12,457 bases of DNA from SAR202 cluster bacterium Io17-Chloro-G6 (GTDB taxonomy: Bacteria; Chloroflexota; Dehalococcoidia; UBA3495): assembly GCA_002816585.1 (NCBI GenBank), contig MUCT01000029.1:1-12457 (forward strand), in the 5' to 3' direction. Below, one piece after another: positions 6,417 through 12,457 of the stretch. The first letter of the stretch is position 1. Each line of letters begins with the position of its first letter. A model generated the notes under the pieces. The model searched no databases, was not told the origin of the DNA, and saw nothing but the letters and a program-made list of their open reading frames with translations. A program made the position numbers and the translations under genes.

Positions 6417-7730
6417 TTAGTCTGCTGTTGCGGGTTGAGGCGCCGGTTTCCTTTCAGGCCGCTTGGCCAAAATGAAAAACGCGGCGCCTAGGAAGTTGGC
6501 CAGTATCATCACGATGAACCCATCGGTGTACGTCCCCTGAACATCCCGCATCCAGCCGACCAGAGGGGCGGAGATCAGCAGCAGTATGTTCATCGGCACC
6601 GTGGAGAAGCCCAGTATCTTCCCGAATGACGCAGTGCCGAAGTAGTCGCCGCGTATGGCCACGGTCAGGGGGTTCCGCCCGCCAAAACCAGCGCCGAACA
6701 GCACCGCAAAGGCGTAGAACGTAGGCAATGAGTCTGCAAACACCAGAACCACTACGCCTAGGGCCTGCAGGATGGTGAAGAAGGCGAGCGCCAGTCTGAT
6801 TGGTATTCGGTTTCCCACGTATCCGCCCACCAATTGAAACCCCATGGCCACACCGGTGTAGACGGAAACCACGAAAGCGGTGTCTTGGACCTTGTAGCCC
6901 AGGTCGTCCATGAGCAGCCCCAAATGGGCCATGATAGCCAGGATCACCATGGAAGTGAAACCGTGACCGAAGGCGATCAACCAGAACGCAGGGGTGCGAA
7001 TGGCTTCATTGGCTGTAAAGTCTGCATCAACCGCGCTGGACGCAGTAGGCCCGGCAGCGCCGCCGGCGGTGGTGGGTTTTTCACCATCGGGCAACAGCCC
7101 CATATCCTGAGGATAGTTTCGGATCAATCTCGATAATGGGCCGGCCATTACAAGCATGAATACGCCCAATATCGTGGCCGTCAAACGCCAACCAAGGCGG
7201 TCCTGGTCGGGGTCTATCGACCAGGCAATCAGCGGGACCAGTAGCAAAGCGCCTGCCCGGCTGCCCATGTTGGACCAGCCGATGGCCATGGACCTGCGCC
7301 GGTTGAACCACCGGCTGATCATGGTCATCAACGGGATCCAACTGCCCAGTCCTTGGCCTAACGCCATCAGTATGTAGGCCACATAAAACATCCACAGGTT
7401 CTGAATCTGACCAAAAAAGACAAAGGCCCCGCCCAGAATGATGAGACCGAAGAACACCATCCGGCGGGTGCCTACTTTGTCGGTGAGATATCCCTCCAAC
7501 GGGCCCATCAGCCCGCCCTCGACCCTGGTGAACGTCAGGGCAAAACCCAACTGGGCCCCGCTCCAACCAAAGTCATGCCTCAAAGCTACGGCCCAAACGC
7601 TCATGGCATGAAACAACGGAACGGTCGAGATGACCATTACGAACGCGCTGATGCCAACCAGCCACCAGCCGTAGAAGACGCCGCTGAGCCGGGAAGGAGC
7701 GCGGCGCGTAGAGGTAGGTTCAGAGGAAAT
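6417..7730 (-). CDS. MFS transporter, monocarboxylate-transporter-like; non-canonical ATT start proposed
   Basis: A 12-helix major facilitator resembling bacterial MCT/OFA-like carriers of carboxylates. Motif A is GYLTDKVGTRR, after FGWSGAQLGFALTFTRVEGG; a hydrophilic central loop rich in Gly/Ala separates the two six-helix halves. The first ATG is at 7637 (406 residues), but starting there cuts helix 1. The same frame continues upstream without a stop and encodes SGVFYGWWLVGISAFV, exactly the FYGWW start of helix 1 in this family. The extended frame holds no ATG, GTG or TTG before a stop. The best start is ATT at 7728-7730, 9 nt after GGGAG (complement of 7740-7744). It gives 437 residues beginning SSEPTSTRRAPSRLSG. 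Either ATT is used, or an ATG was mutated or misread. rsmI lies 73 bp upstream on the same strand. Confidence 0.87.
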   Translation of the reverse strand: MSSEPTSTRRAPSRLSGVFYGWWLVGISAFVMVISTVPLFHAMSVWAVALRHDFGWSGAQLGFALTFTRVEGGLMGPLEGYLTDKVGTRRMVFFGLIILGGAFVFFGQIQNLWMFYVAYILMALGQGLGSWIPLMTMISRWFNRRRSMAIGWSNMGSRAGALLLVPLIAWSIDPDQDRLGWRLTATILGVFMLVMAGPLSRLIRNYPQDMGLLPDGEKPTTAGGAAGPTASSAVDADFTANEAIRTPAFWLIAFGHGFTSMVILAIMAHLGLLMDDLGYKVQDTAFVVSVYTGVAMGFQLVGGYVGNRIPIRLALAFFTILQALGVVVLVFADSLPTFYAFAVLFGAGFGGRNPLTVAIRGDYFGTASFGKILGFSTVPMNILLLISAPLVGWMRDVQGTYTDGFIVMILANFLGAAFFILAKRPERKPAPQPATAD

Positions 7731-7803
7731 TGGCGTAGTCTCCCAAGCCAGACGTTAGAGTCTGATCAAACTCAGGAGAGCATATCACAAAACGGGATAT
7801 TAA

Positions 7804-8688
7804 CTACAATCTATTATCTTTATTTGAAAATCGAATGGGCTCGCGCCCCACCTCAACCCAGACACGGTACACCCGATTCTTGGCCAGGCCCGTTGAATCG
7901 GCCACCTGGGCGACAGCGTCTTTAGCCCCGACCCCGGCCTGCCGAAGACCGGAAAGCCTTCGGCGCAAATCTTCATCCGTGGCAGCCTCAGCCCCGTCTT
8001 CCGCATCCCCCTGGCTCCCGGCGCTGGTCTGTCTACCTTGGACCACCACCACTACTTCACCCCTGGGCGAAGCGAAGTGCTCCAGAGCCTGCGCGGCAGT
8101 CCCTCGGAACACTTCCTCATGCAGCTTAGTCAGTTCCCGGCACACGGCCAGAGGCCGGCCACCCAGAACAATGTCCAGGTCTGCCAGGGTGGCACGAAGA
8201 CGGTGGGGCGCCTCGAATAACACAACCGGCACCGCCGATGTCGACGCATCTTTGATGCTTCCTTGCCGCTCTTTCTTGCGCCTGGGCAAGAATCCGAGAA
8301 ACAAGAATCCGTCGCCCGGGAAGCCGGACAGGGCAAGGGCCGAAGTAACCGCGGATGGGCCCGGCACTACTTCTACTTTGAAGCCGGCATGGGCAGCGGC
8401 GGCCACCAATTCGTTCCCCGGATCACTGACCCCTGGCATCCCGGCGTCCGTAACCAACGCCACGTCGCCTTGGGCCAACGCCGCCAATACCCCTTCCAGC
8501 TTGCTCTGCCAATTGTGCTGGTGAAAGCTTGTGACTCTAGGCCGGATCCCCAGATGGCTCAGCAACCGCCTGGAGACCCGTGTATCCTCTGCCGCCACCA
8601 GGGACACTTCCCCCAAGATTCGGGCTGCCCGGGGCGTTAGGTCCTCCAGGTTTCCGATGGGAGTCCCTACTATAAATAAGGTACCCAA
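7804..8688 (-). CDS. rsmI: 16S rRNA (cytidine(1402)-2'-O)-methyltransferase
   Basis: A 294-residue SAM-dependent methyltransferase that 2'-O-methylates C1402 in the ribosomal decoding centre. Tetrapyrrole-methylase-fold marks: GTLFIVGTPIGNLEDLT (2-18), AAEDTR (32-37), FHQHN (55-59), LVTDAGMPGVSDPG (78-91) and VVPGPSAV (107-114). An Asp/Glu/Ala-rich linker leads to the C-terminal RsmI helix-turn-helix domain, starting at DLRRRLSGLRQAGV. The frame is open upstream to beyond 9048 and would overlap the divergent ThDP gene. I place the start at the TTG 8686-8688, because its product begins M-GTLFIVGTPIGN, matching the family N-terminus. A weak GGA lies 7 nt upstream, and a second TTG four codons earlier is possible. 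It faces away from the 8909 gene across a shared promoter region. Confidence 0.94.
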   Translation of the reverse strand: MGTLFIVGTPIGNLEDLTPRAARILGEVSLVAAEDTRVSRRLLSHLGIRPRVTSFHQHNWQSKLEGVLAALAQGDVALVTDAGMPGVSDPGNELVAAAAHAGFKVEVVPGPSAVTSALALSGFPGDGFLFLGFLPRRKKERQGSIKDASTSAVPVVLFEAPHRLRATLADLDIVLGGRPLAVCRELTKLHEEVFRGTAAQALEHFASPRGEVVVVVQGRQTSAGSQGDAEDGAEAATDEDLRRRLSGLRQAGVGAKDAVAQVADSTGLAKNRVYRVWVEVGREPIRFSNKDNRL

Positions 8689-8746
8689 AACAAAGTCCAA
8701 TCTCGAACGACCGGTCCAGAGACCAAAGGCCACTGTAATTCCAGTT

Positions 8747-8799
8747 GCCAATAACCGGCGTATTTTTCTGTTTATTGGCCTGCTGCCTATTATATGGCA
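8747..8799. promoter_or_regulatory. Divergent promoter/operator region (rsmI / 8909 gene)
   Basis: An 8-bp inverted repeat GCCAATAA (8747-8754) / TTATTGGC (8772-8779) with a 17-nt spacer lies next to TGCC-TATTATAT-GGCA (8784-8799). That AT core reads TATTAT on the plus strand (8788-8793) and a perfect TATAAT on the minus strand (8794-8789), so overlapping divergent -10 boxes are possible. No clear -35 is seen for either direction. Confidence 0.4.
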
Positions 8800-8908
8800 A
8801 CAACCCTTGCCGGATGAGTCGCTCCCAAGTAAGCTCTGTTGGGCGGTTTCCCGCTCCAAACGCGCCCAAACGCGAATAATGTAGAAACCCGTAAACCCAG
8901 GAGGGACC

Positions 8909-10585
8909 ATGGCAAAACTGACCGGAGCCCATCTCTTCATCCGGTGTCTCAAGCTGGAGGGCATTGAGAAAGTATTTACCATCGTTGGGGACACCATCCT
9001 TCCTTTGGTGGATGCTGCCGAAGACGAGGGCATCCAGTTCATCGACACTCGTCATGAAGGGGCGGCCCTGCACATGGCCGACGGCTACGCCCGCATCACC
9101 GGCCGCCCGGCGGTGGGTATCTTCACCGGTGGACCCGGTTTCTCCAATGCCATCTCTGCCCTTCCGGCGATTTACACCTCGGAGAGCCCGGTGATCTTCA
9201 TCGCGGGGGCTGCCGAGATGCCCGAGAAAGGCATGTCGGCCTTCCAGGAGATCGACCAGATCGGCATGACCACGCCAGTGACCAAGGGTTCCTGGCTGAT
9301 CCACGATAAGACCCGGATCCCCGAGTTCGTGGCCACGGCCTTCCGCACGGCCACCACTGGGCGGCCCGGACCGGTGCACCTGACATTGCCCATAGACCTG
9401 CAAGATGCCGAGATCTCGGAGGAAGACCTGCCCCAGTACCTGCCCCAAGAGTACCGCCCCAAGGGACGGCCCCAAGGCGACCCGGCATTAATTGAGCAAG
9501 CGGCTCACCTACTGAAGGGCGCAAAAAAGCCGGTGATCATCGCCGGCAACCCGGCCCGCTATTCAGTGGAGCCGGCGCAACTACAAGAACTGGCCGAGTC
9601 CACCGGCATCCCAGTCTTCACCGTGGAGCAGGCCCGGGGACTCTTGGACGACGAACACCCCCTCTGCTTCGGTTACGCCGACGGCGCTCTGAACCCAACG
9701 GCCCGGCGATTCCGAGAGGCCGATGTTGTGCTGCTGTTGGGCAAGCGGCTAGACCACCGGTACCGCTACGGCGGGGTCTTCTCCGATTCAGCCAAGATCA
9801 TTCAGGCCGACCCTTCTCCCGCCGAAATCGGCCGCAACCGGGGCGTAACCGTGGGAATGCAAGGCGACTTGGGCGCGGTGGTGGAACAGATAACTAATGC
9901 ATGCAAGACGGGCGGCGGCTCCAAGCAGAACATCACCCCCTGGGTCGACCAACTCAATCAAGACGCCGCCGCCTGGGACTCCGAACTACGGGCCAAGGCG
10001 GACGGCCAAGATCCCATGCATCCGTTGGACGTTTATACAAACCTGGAGCAGCACCTGGACGAAGACACGGTCTTGGTGATGGACGGTGGCGATTATGTCC
10101 AGTGGGGCCGGTCTTTCTTAAAGGCCCGCAAACCGGGCCGGTTCCAGAGGTTGGGGCCTTTGAGCCACTTGGGCGCCGCGGTTCCCTACGCCATGGCCGC
10201 CAAATTGGCCCATCCCGAAAGCCAGGTACTGGCTTTCTCCGGGGACGGGGCCTTCGGATTCTATTCGATGGAGTACGACACCTGCATCCGGCACAACATC
10301 AACATCACCACAGTGCTGGGCAACGACCACACCTGGGGCATAGACAAGACCTTCCAAGTGGCCTATTACAACCGTGCAGTGGGGACCGACCTGCGGCCCA
10401 TACGCTACGACAAGGTGGTGGAAGCCATCGGCGCCTACACCGAACATGTTGACAGGCCGGAAGAGGTCGGACCGGCGGTGGGCCGGGCTCTTACTTCGGG
10501 CCGTCCTGCGTTGGTTGACGTAGCAATCCGTTCGGGAGCCAGCCCTCTTGCCGATGCGATGATCGCCCGCCGGAGGGGCGGTTAA
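8909..10585 (+). CDS. ThDP-dependent enzyme, acetolactate synthase / 2-hydroxyacyl-CoA lyase-like
   Basis: A 558-residue protein with the three-domain ThDP layout of the acetolactate synthase / oxalyl-CoA decarboxylase / benzaldehyde lyase group. The N-terminal PYR domain holds the cofactor-activating Glu50 in DTRHEGAALHMADGYAR (46-62) and the GIFTGGPGFSNAISAL box (70-85). A central domain (about 190-330) follows, then the C-terminal PP domain with the Mg/ThDP motif starting at GDG (445-447) and ending GNDHTWG (471-477). The second Asn of the usual NN is Asp473; this GND form is familiar from human ILVBL/HACL2-type lyases. It likely cleaves or forms C-C bonds on a 2-oxo acid or 2-hydroxyacyl-CoA. 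It is probably not the biosynthetic IlvB, since no IlvN small subunit adjoins. AGGAGGG (8899-8905) precedes the ATG closely. Confidence 0.9.
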   Translation: MAKLTGAHLFIRCLKLEGIEKVFTIVGDTILPLVDAAEDEGIQFIDTRHEGAALHMADGYARITGRPAVGIFTGGPGFSNAISALPAIYTSESPVIFIAGAAEMPEKGMSAFQEIDQIGMTTPVTKGSWLIHDKTRIPEFVATAFRTATTGRPGPVHLTLPIDLQDAEISEEDLPQYLPQEYRPKGRPQGDPALIEQAAHLLKGAKKPVIIAGNPARYSVEPAQLQELAESTGIPVFTVEQARGLLDDEHPLCFGYADGALNPTARRFREADVVLLLGKRLDHRYRYGGVFSDSAKIIQADPSPAEIGRNRGVTVGMQGDLGAVVEQITNACKTGGGSKQNITPWVDQLNQDAAAWDSELRAKADGQDPMHPLDVYTNLEQHLDEDTVLVMDGGDYVQWGRSFLKARKPGRFQRLGPLSHLGAAVPYAMAAKLAHPESQVLAFSGDGAFGFYSMEYDTCIRHNINITTVLGNDHTWGIDKTFQVAYYNRAVGTDLRPIRYDKVVEAIGAYTEHVDRPEEVGPAVGRALTSGRPALVDVAIRSGASPLADAMIARRRGG

Positions 10586-10676
10586 ACCCGACATAACGGG
10601 ATTCGTCAACATAACATCAATAATATAGAACGATTCGTTAAAATTCTTACGGCGCCCGCACATATCAAACATTACA

Positions 10677-10752
10677 TTGAAGTATATTTAATAATCGAAT
10701 ATAATATCTGACAGGAAATACGCTTGACAAATAAATTGCTCGCCGCTAATGT
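10677..10752 (+). promoter_or_regulatory. Tandem promoter candidates for the 10808 gene
   Basis: Two sigma70-like promoters lie in an AT-rich stretch. P1 is TTGAAG (10677-10682), 17 nt, TATAAT (10700-10705). P2 is a perfect TTGACA (10724-10729), 17 nt, TAATGT (10747-10752). An inverted repeat TATATT (10683-10688) / AATATA (10698-10703) fills the P1 spacer and overlaps its -10, as an operator might. P2 would give a leader of about 50 nt. Confidence 0.6.
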
Positions 10753-10807
10753 GTGCACTAAGGCTAAAGTTTTGAGCCCAGGTATATACAAATTGGGAGG
10801 GACAGGC

Positions 10808-12082
10808 ATGTTAAAGATTGGCCATGAGGTCGTAAGACCTGGCAAATACCCTGGTGATGATTCTGTCACCATTCCCGTTCCTGAGGAATTGGAAACAGTC
10901 CCAGGCATACCACTGGAACACAGGGAAGTCGATTGGTACGCACGCGAGTATCCCCTGGAAACCATGAATATCACCGAGAGAGCTTCTCGTGGCTGGGCCA
11001 ACGCCATCCGTGACACTCACGTAGAGATGCGCGAGATCCGGAAAGAGCACGACAAGCTGAATCGGCCGATTATCATGGCCGCCCGCTTGACCGGCGACCA
11101 AGAGCCGACGGCTGAGGCCACCGGTGAAGATGTCACCGAAGTAATCAAGGCCAAGTGCCGTGAGCTCGGTTACATCGAAGTCGGCATCACCGCCTACGAC
11201 CACCGGTATACCTACAACTCGAAGAAGGACTGGGTGAAGTTCCCCCACGCCATCTGCTTGGCCTACGAGCAGGACTTCGAGCCAACCCAGACGATTCCCA
11301 GCGTTGACGCCGAGATCGTCCACTCCAGCACCTACCGCACCGAAGGCGCCGCGGGTCTGGAAATTGCCAAGTTCATCCAGGGTCTGGGCTACCGCGCTCA
11401 GGTCCACAGCCCCAATGACAACACCGGCCCCTACATCCCCATGTTCGTGGAAGCCGGTCTCGGTTCCTTGGGCGCATGCGGCTACCTGCTGACCCCCCAT
11501 GTCGGCTCCCGCTGCCGCATCATGATCATCACAACCGACGCCAACGTAGGCCATGACAAGCCGGTAGACTACGGCATCCACGCTTTCTGCCAGGTCTGCC
11601 AGGTCTGCGTCAACCGCTGCCCGGGCCGCGCCCTGATGCGCGACAAGGTGTGGTGGAGAGGCATCGAGAAGAACAAACTCTACTTCAAGCGCTGCCGCCC
11701 CGTCATGGCCCGCTACCTGGGCTGCGGCATCTGCATGAAGGTTTGCCCCATCCAGAAATATGGCATGTCCACTGTGATGGAGCACTACGCAGCCACCGGT
11801 CAGGTGCTGGGCAAGGGCACCCACGACCTGGAAGGCTACGAGATTGAAGGCAAGGGCTACTTCGGACCCGGCGAGTTGCCGGTGTTCGAGCGCGAATTCT
11901 TCAATGCCATGCCCCACGGTGACACCGAGGAGTGGGCGTTCGAGAACTTCAAGAAGCAGGCCATGGAAGCTGGCGGCGAAATCAGCGACGAGATGATGGC
12001 CGGGTTGCGTGCTGAGGTCCAGCGTGGTCTGTCTCAGAGCCGCGACAACCTCGAAATGATGGAAGAAGTGGACTACATCTAG
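10808..12082 (+). CDS. Reductive-dehalogenase-like corrinoid/Fe-S protein (cytoplasmic, no Tat signal)
   Basis: A 424-residue protein resembling the catalytic region of reductive dehalogenases (RdhA), and more distantly epoxyqueuosine reductase. The helix YRTEGAAGLEIAKFI (176-190) with LGYRA, then AGLGSLGACGYLLTPHVGSR (216-235), match RdhA core blocks. Two ferredoxin-type clusters follow: C261, C264, C267, C271 (CxxCxxCxxxCP) and C296, C306, C309, C313 (C-x9-CxxCxxxCP), the classic RdhA pair. Y176 is a candidate proton donor, judged by eye. There is no twin-arginine leader, and no small hydrophobic RdhB anchor follows in the window, so it is probably soluble. The ATG at 10808 has GGGAGG 7 nt upstream; an upstream TTG at 10724 is really the -35 box. 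Codons are mostly C-ending. Dehalogenase activity is not shown; a different reduction is equally possible. Confidence 0.85.
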   Translation: MLKIGHEVVRPGKYPGDDSVTIPVPEELETVPGIPLEHREVDWYAREYPLETMNITERASRGWANAIRDTHVEMREIRKEHDKLNRPIIMAARLTGDQEPTAEATGEDVTEVIKAKCRELGYIEVGITAYDHRYTYNSKKDWVKFPHAICLAYEQDFEPTQTIPSVDAEIVHSSTYRTEGAAGLEIAKFIQGLGYRAQVHSPNDNTGPYIPMFVEAGLGSLGACGYLLTPHVGSRCRIMIITTDANVGHDKPVDYGIHAFCQVCQVCVNRCPGRALMRDKVWWRGIEKNKLYFKRCRPVMARYLGCGICMKVCPIQKYGMSTVMEHYAATGQVLGKGTHDLEGYEIEGKGYFGPGELPVFEREFFNAMPHGDTEEWAFENFKKQAMEAGGEISDEMMAGLRAEVQRGLSQSRDNLEMMEEVDYI

Positions 12083-12117
12083 TAGACCCCCTCCTCCAAC
12101 AGAACGTAGGTACCCAT

Positions 12118-12145
12118 AAGAGGCCGGCGAATTCGTCGGCCTCTT
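12118..12145 (+). terminator. Rho-independent terminator after the 10808 gene
   Basis: AAGAGGCCGGCG (12118-12129) pairs with CGTCGGCCTCTT (12134-12145), a 12-bp stem with one G-T pair around an AATT loop. It is followed by the moderately T-rich GTTCATTTG and lies 36 nt past the stop codon. Confidence 0.8.
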
Positions 12146-12457
12146 GTTCATTTGTCGCACACCCCAAACCCCATGCCTGCCATCCATCCCGGATCAACAC
12201 CCGCCCGGCCTGAGGCTGTGAAAGGGCTCAGATACGTCATTCCTCTTGCGGCGTACTACACGCGTTAAAACCGTGGTGCGGCAAGCCAACCATGAGCGAA
12301 TAAGGGCTTTGCCCCAAAAGTATCGACCGCGCCTAACATTGAATCAGAGCGGAGTTACCTGTCTGTCACCCTGAGAGCTTGTGATTCATTTAGATTTTCG
12401 AAAAAGTAAGATGCCGGTGAATCGTTGGTCCGGTCGAATCGAGGATCAGACATCGCA
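12146..12457. other. Gene-free stretch at the window end
   Basis: About 310 bases after the terminator hold no ORF with a ribosome site and no recognisable RNA gene. The longest forward ORF seen is a 31-codon ATG frame at 12173-12268 with no Shine-Dalgarno. An imperfect direct repeat, CCGGTGAATCG (12414-12424) and CCGGTCGAATCG (12430-12441), lies near the edge and may belong to the regulatory region of a gene beyond the window. Confidence 0.5.

Noticed and set aside
8689..9048. Upstream extension of the rsmI frame by 120 codons
   Set aside because: It would overlap the divergent ThDP gene, the residues do not resemble RsmI, and the family N-terminus (GTLFIVGTPIGN) begins at the TTG at 8688.
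10724..10807. An 84-nt in-frame N-terminal extension of the dehalogenase-like gene from a TTG
   Set aside because: The TTG is part of a perfect TTGACA -35 box, has no ribosome site, and the ATG at 10808 has a well-placed GGGAGG.
10811..12187. A 458-codon minus-strand ORF opposite the dehalogenase-like gene
   Set aside because: It mirrors a plus-strand gene with clear motifs and C-ending codons; such antisense frames arise by chance in GC-rich genes. No recognisable domain.
12173..12268. A 31-codon ORF in the terminal gene-free region
   Set aside because: No ribosome site and no recognisable sequence; compatible with chance.
12364..12376. GTCACCCTGAG-like string recalling dispersed repeats of some bacteria
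   Set aside because: Only about 11 nt match what I remember and no second copy exists in the window.
1..12457. CRISPR arrays, tRNA/rRNA genes, IS elements, phage genes
   Set aside because: No regularly spaced repeats, no tRNA arm patterns, and no transposase or phage-like ORFs were found on either strand.

Overview
The window looks like chromosome of a GC-rich bacterium, most likely from the Chloroflexota (Dehalococcoidia/SAR202-like). That placement is inferred from the gene mix: a cytoplasmic reductive-dehalogenase-like Fe-S protein, a HACL/ILVBL-like ThDP enzyme, several MFS carriers, an FmdB zinc ribbon with a Cys-Gly tail, and frequent TTG/GTG starts. No marker gene proves it. I see no phage, IS element, CRISPR array, rRNA or tRNA.

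Layout. 136-369 (-) is a small FmdB-type zinc-ribbon protein. It is divergent from two MFS exporters on the plus strand: an EntS-like 12-TM carrier (557-1774) and a DHA2 14-TM drug-resistance-type carrier (1946-3436). A CDGSH iron-sulfur protein follows (3582-3788). It converges on a leucine-type amino-acid dehydrogenase (3870-4940, -), and the two share a strong bidirectional terminator. A divergent intergenic region with good promoter boxes leads to an unrecognised 146-aa protein (5221-5661, +), which has its own terminator, and then to a cyclophilin (5822-6346, +). The minus strand next carries a monocarboxylate-transporter-like MFS protein (6417-7730) and the rRNA methyltransferase RsmI (7804-8688). 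Divergent from rsmI is a ThDP-dependent acetolactate-synthase/2-hydroxyacyl-CoA-lyase-like enzyme (8909-10585, +). An AT-rich regulatory region with two tandem promoter candidates then precedes the reductive-dehalogenase-like protein (10808-12082, +), which ends at a perfect hairpin terminator. The last ~310 bases hold no gene I can support.

How the genes relate. There is no long operon; most genes seem to have their own promoter and often their own terminator. The theme is membrane transport plus small-molecule catabolism (amino-acid deamination, ThDP carboligation or lyase chemistry, corrinoid/Fe-S reduction) alongside housekeeping genes (rsmI, cyclophilin). The points most worth a second look are the missing canonical start codon of the third MFS gene, whose reading frame continues through a complete first membrane helix to an ATT codon with a good ribosome site, and the dehalogenase-like protein, which has no Tat signal and no membrane-anchor partner in view.
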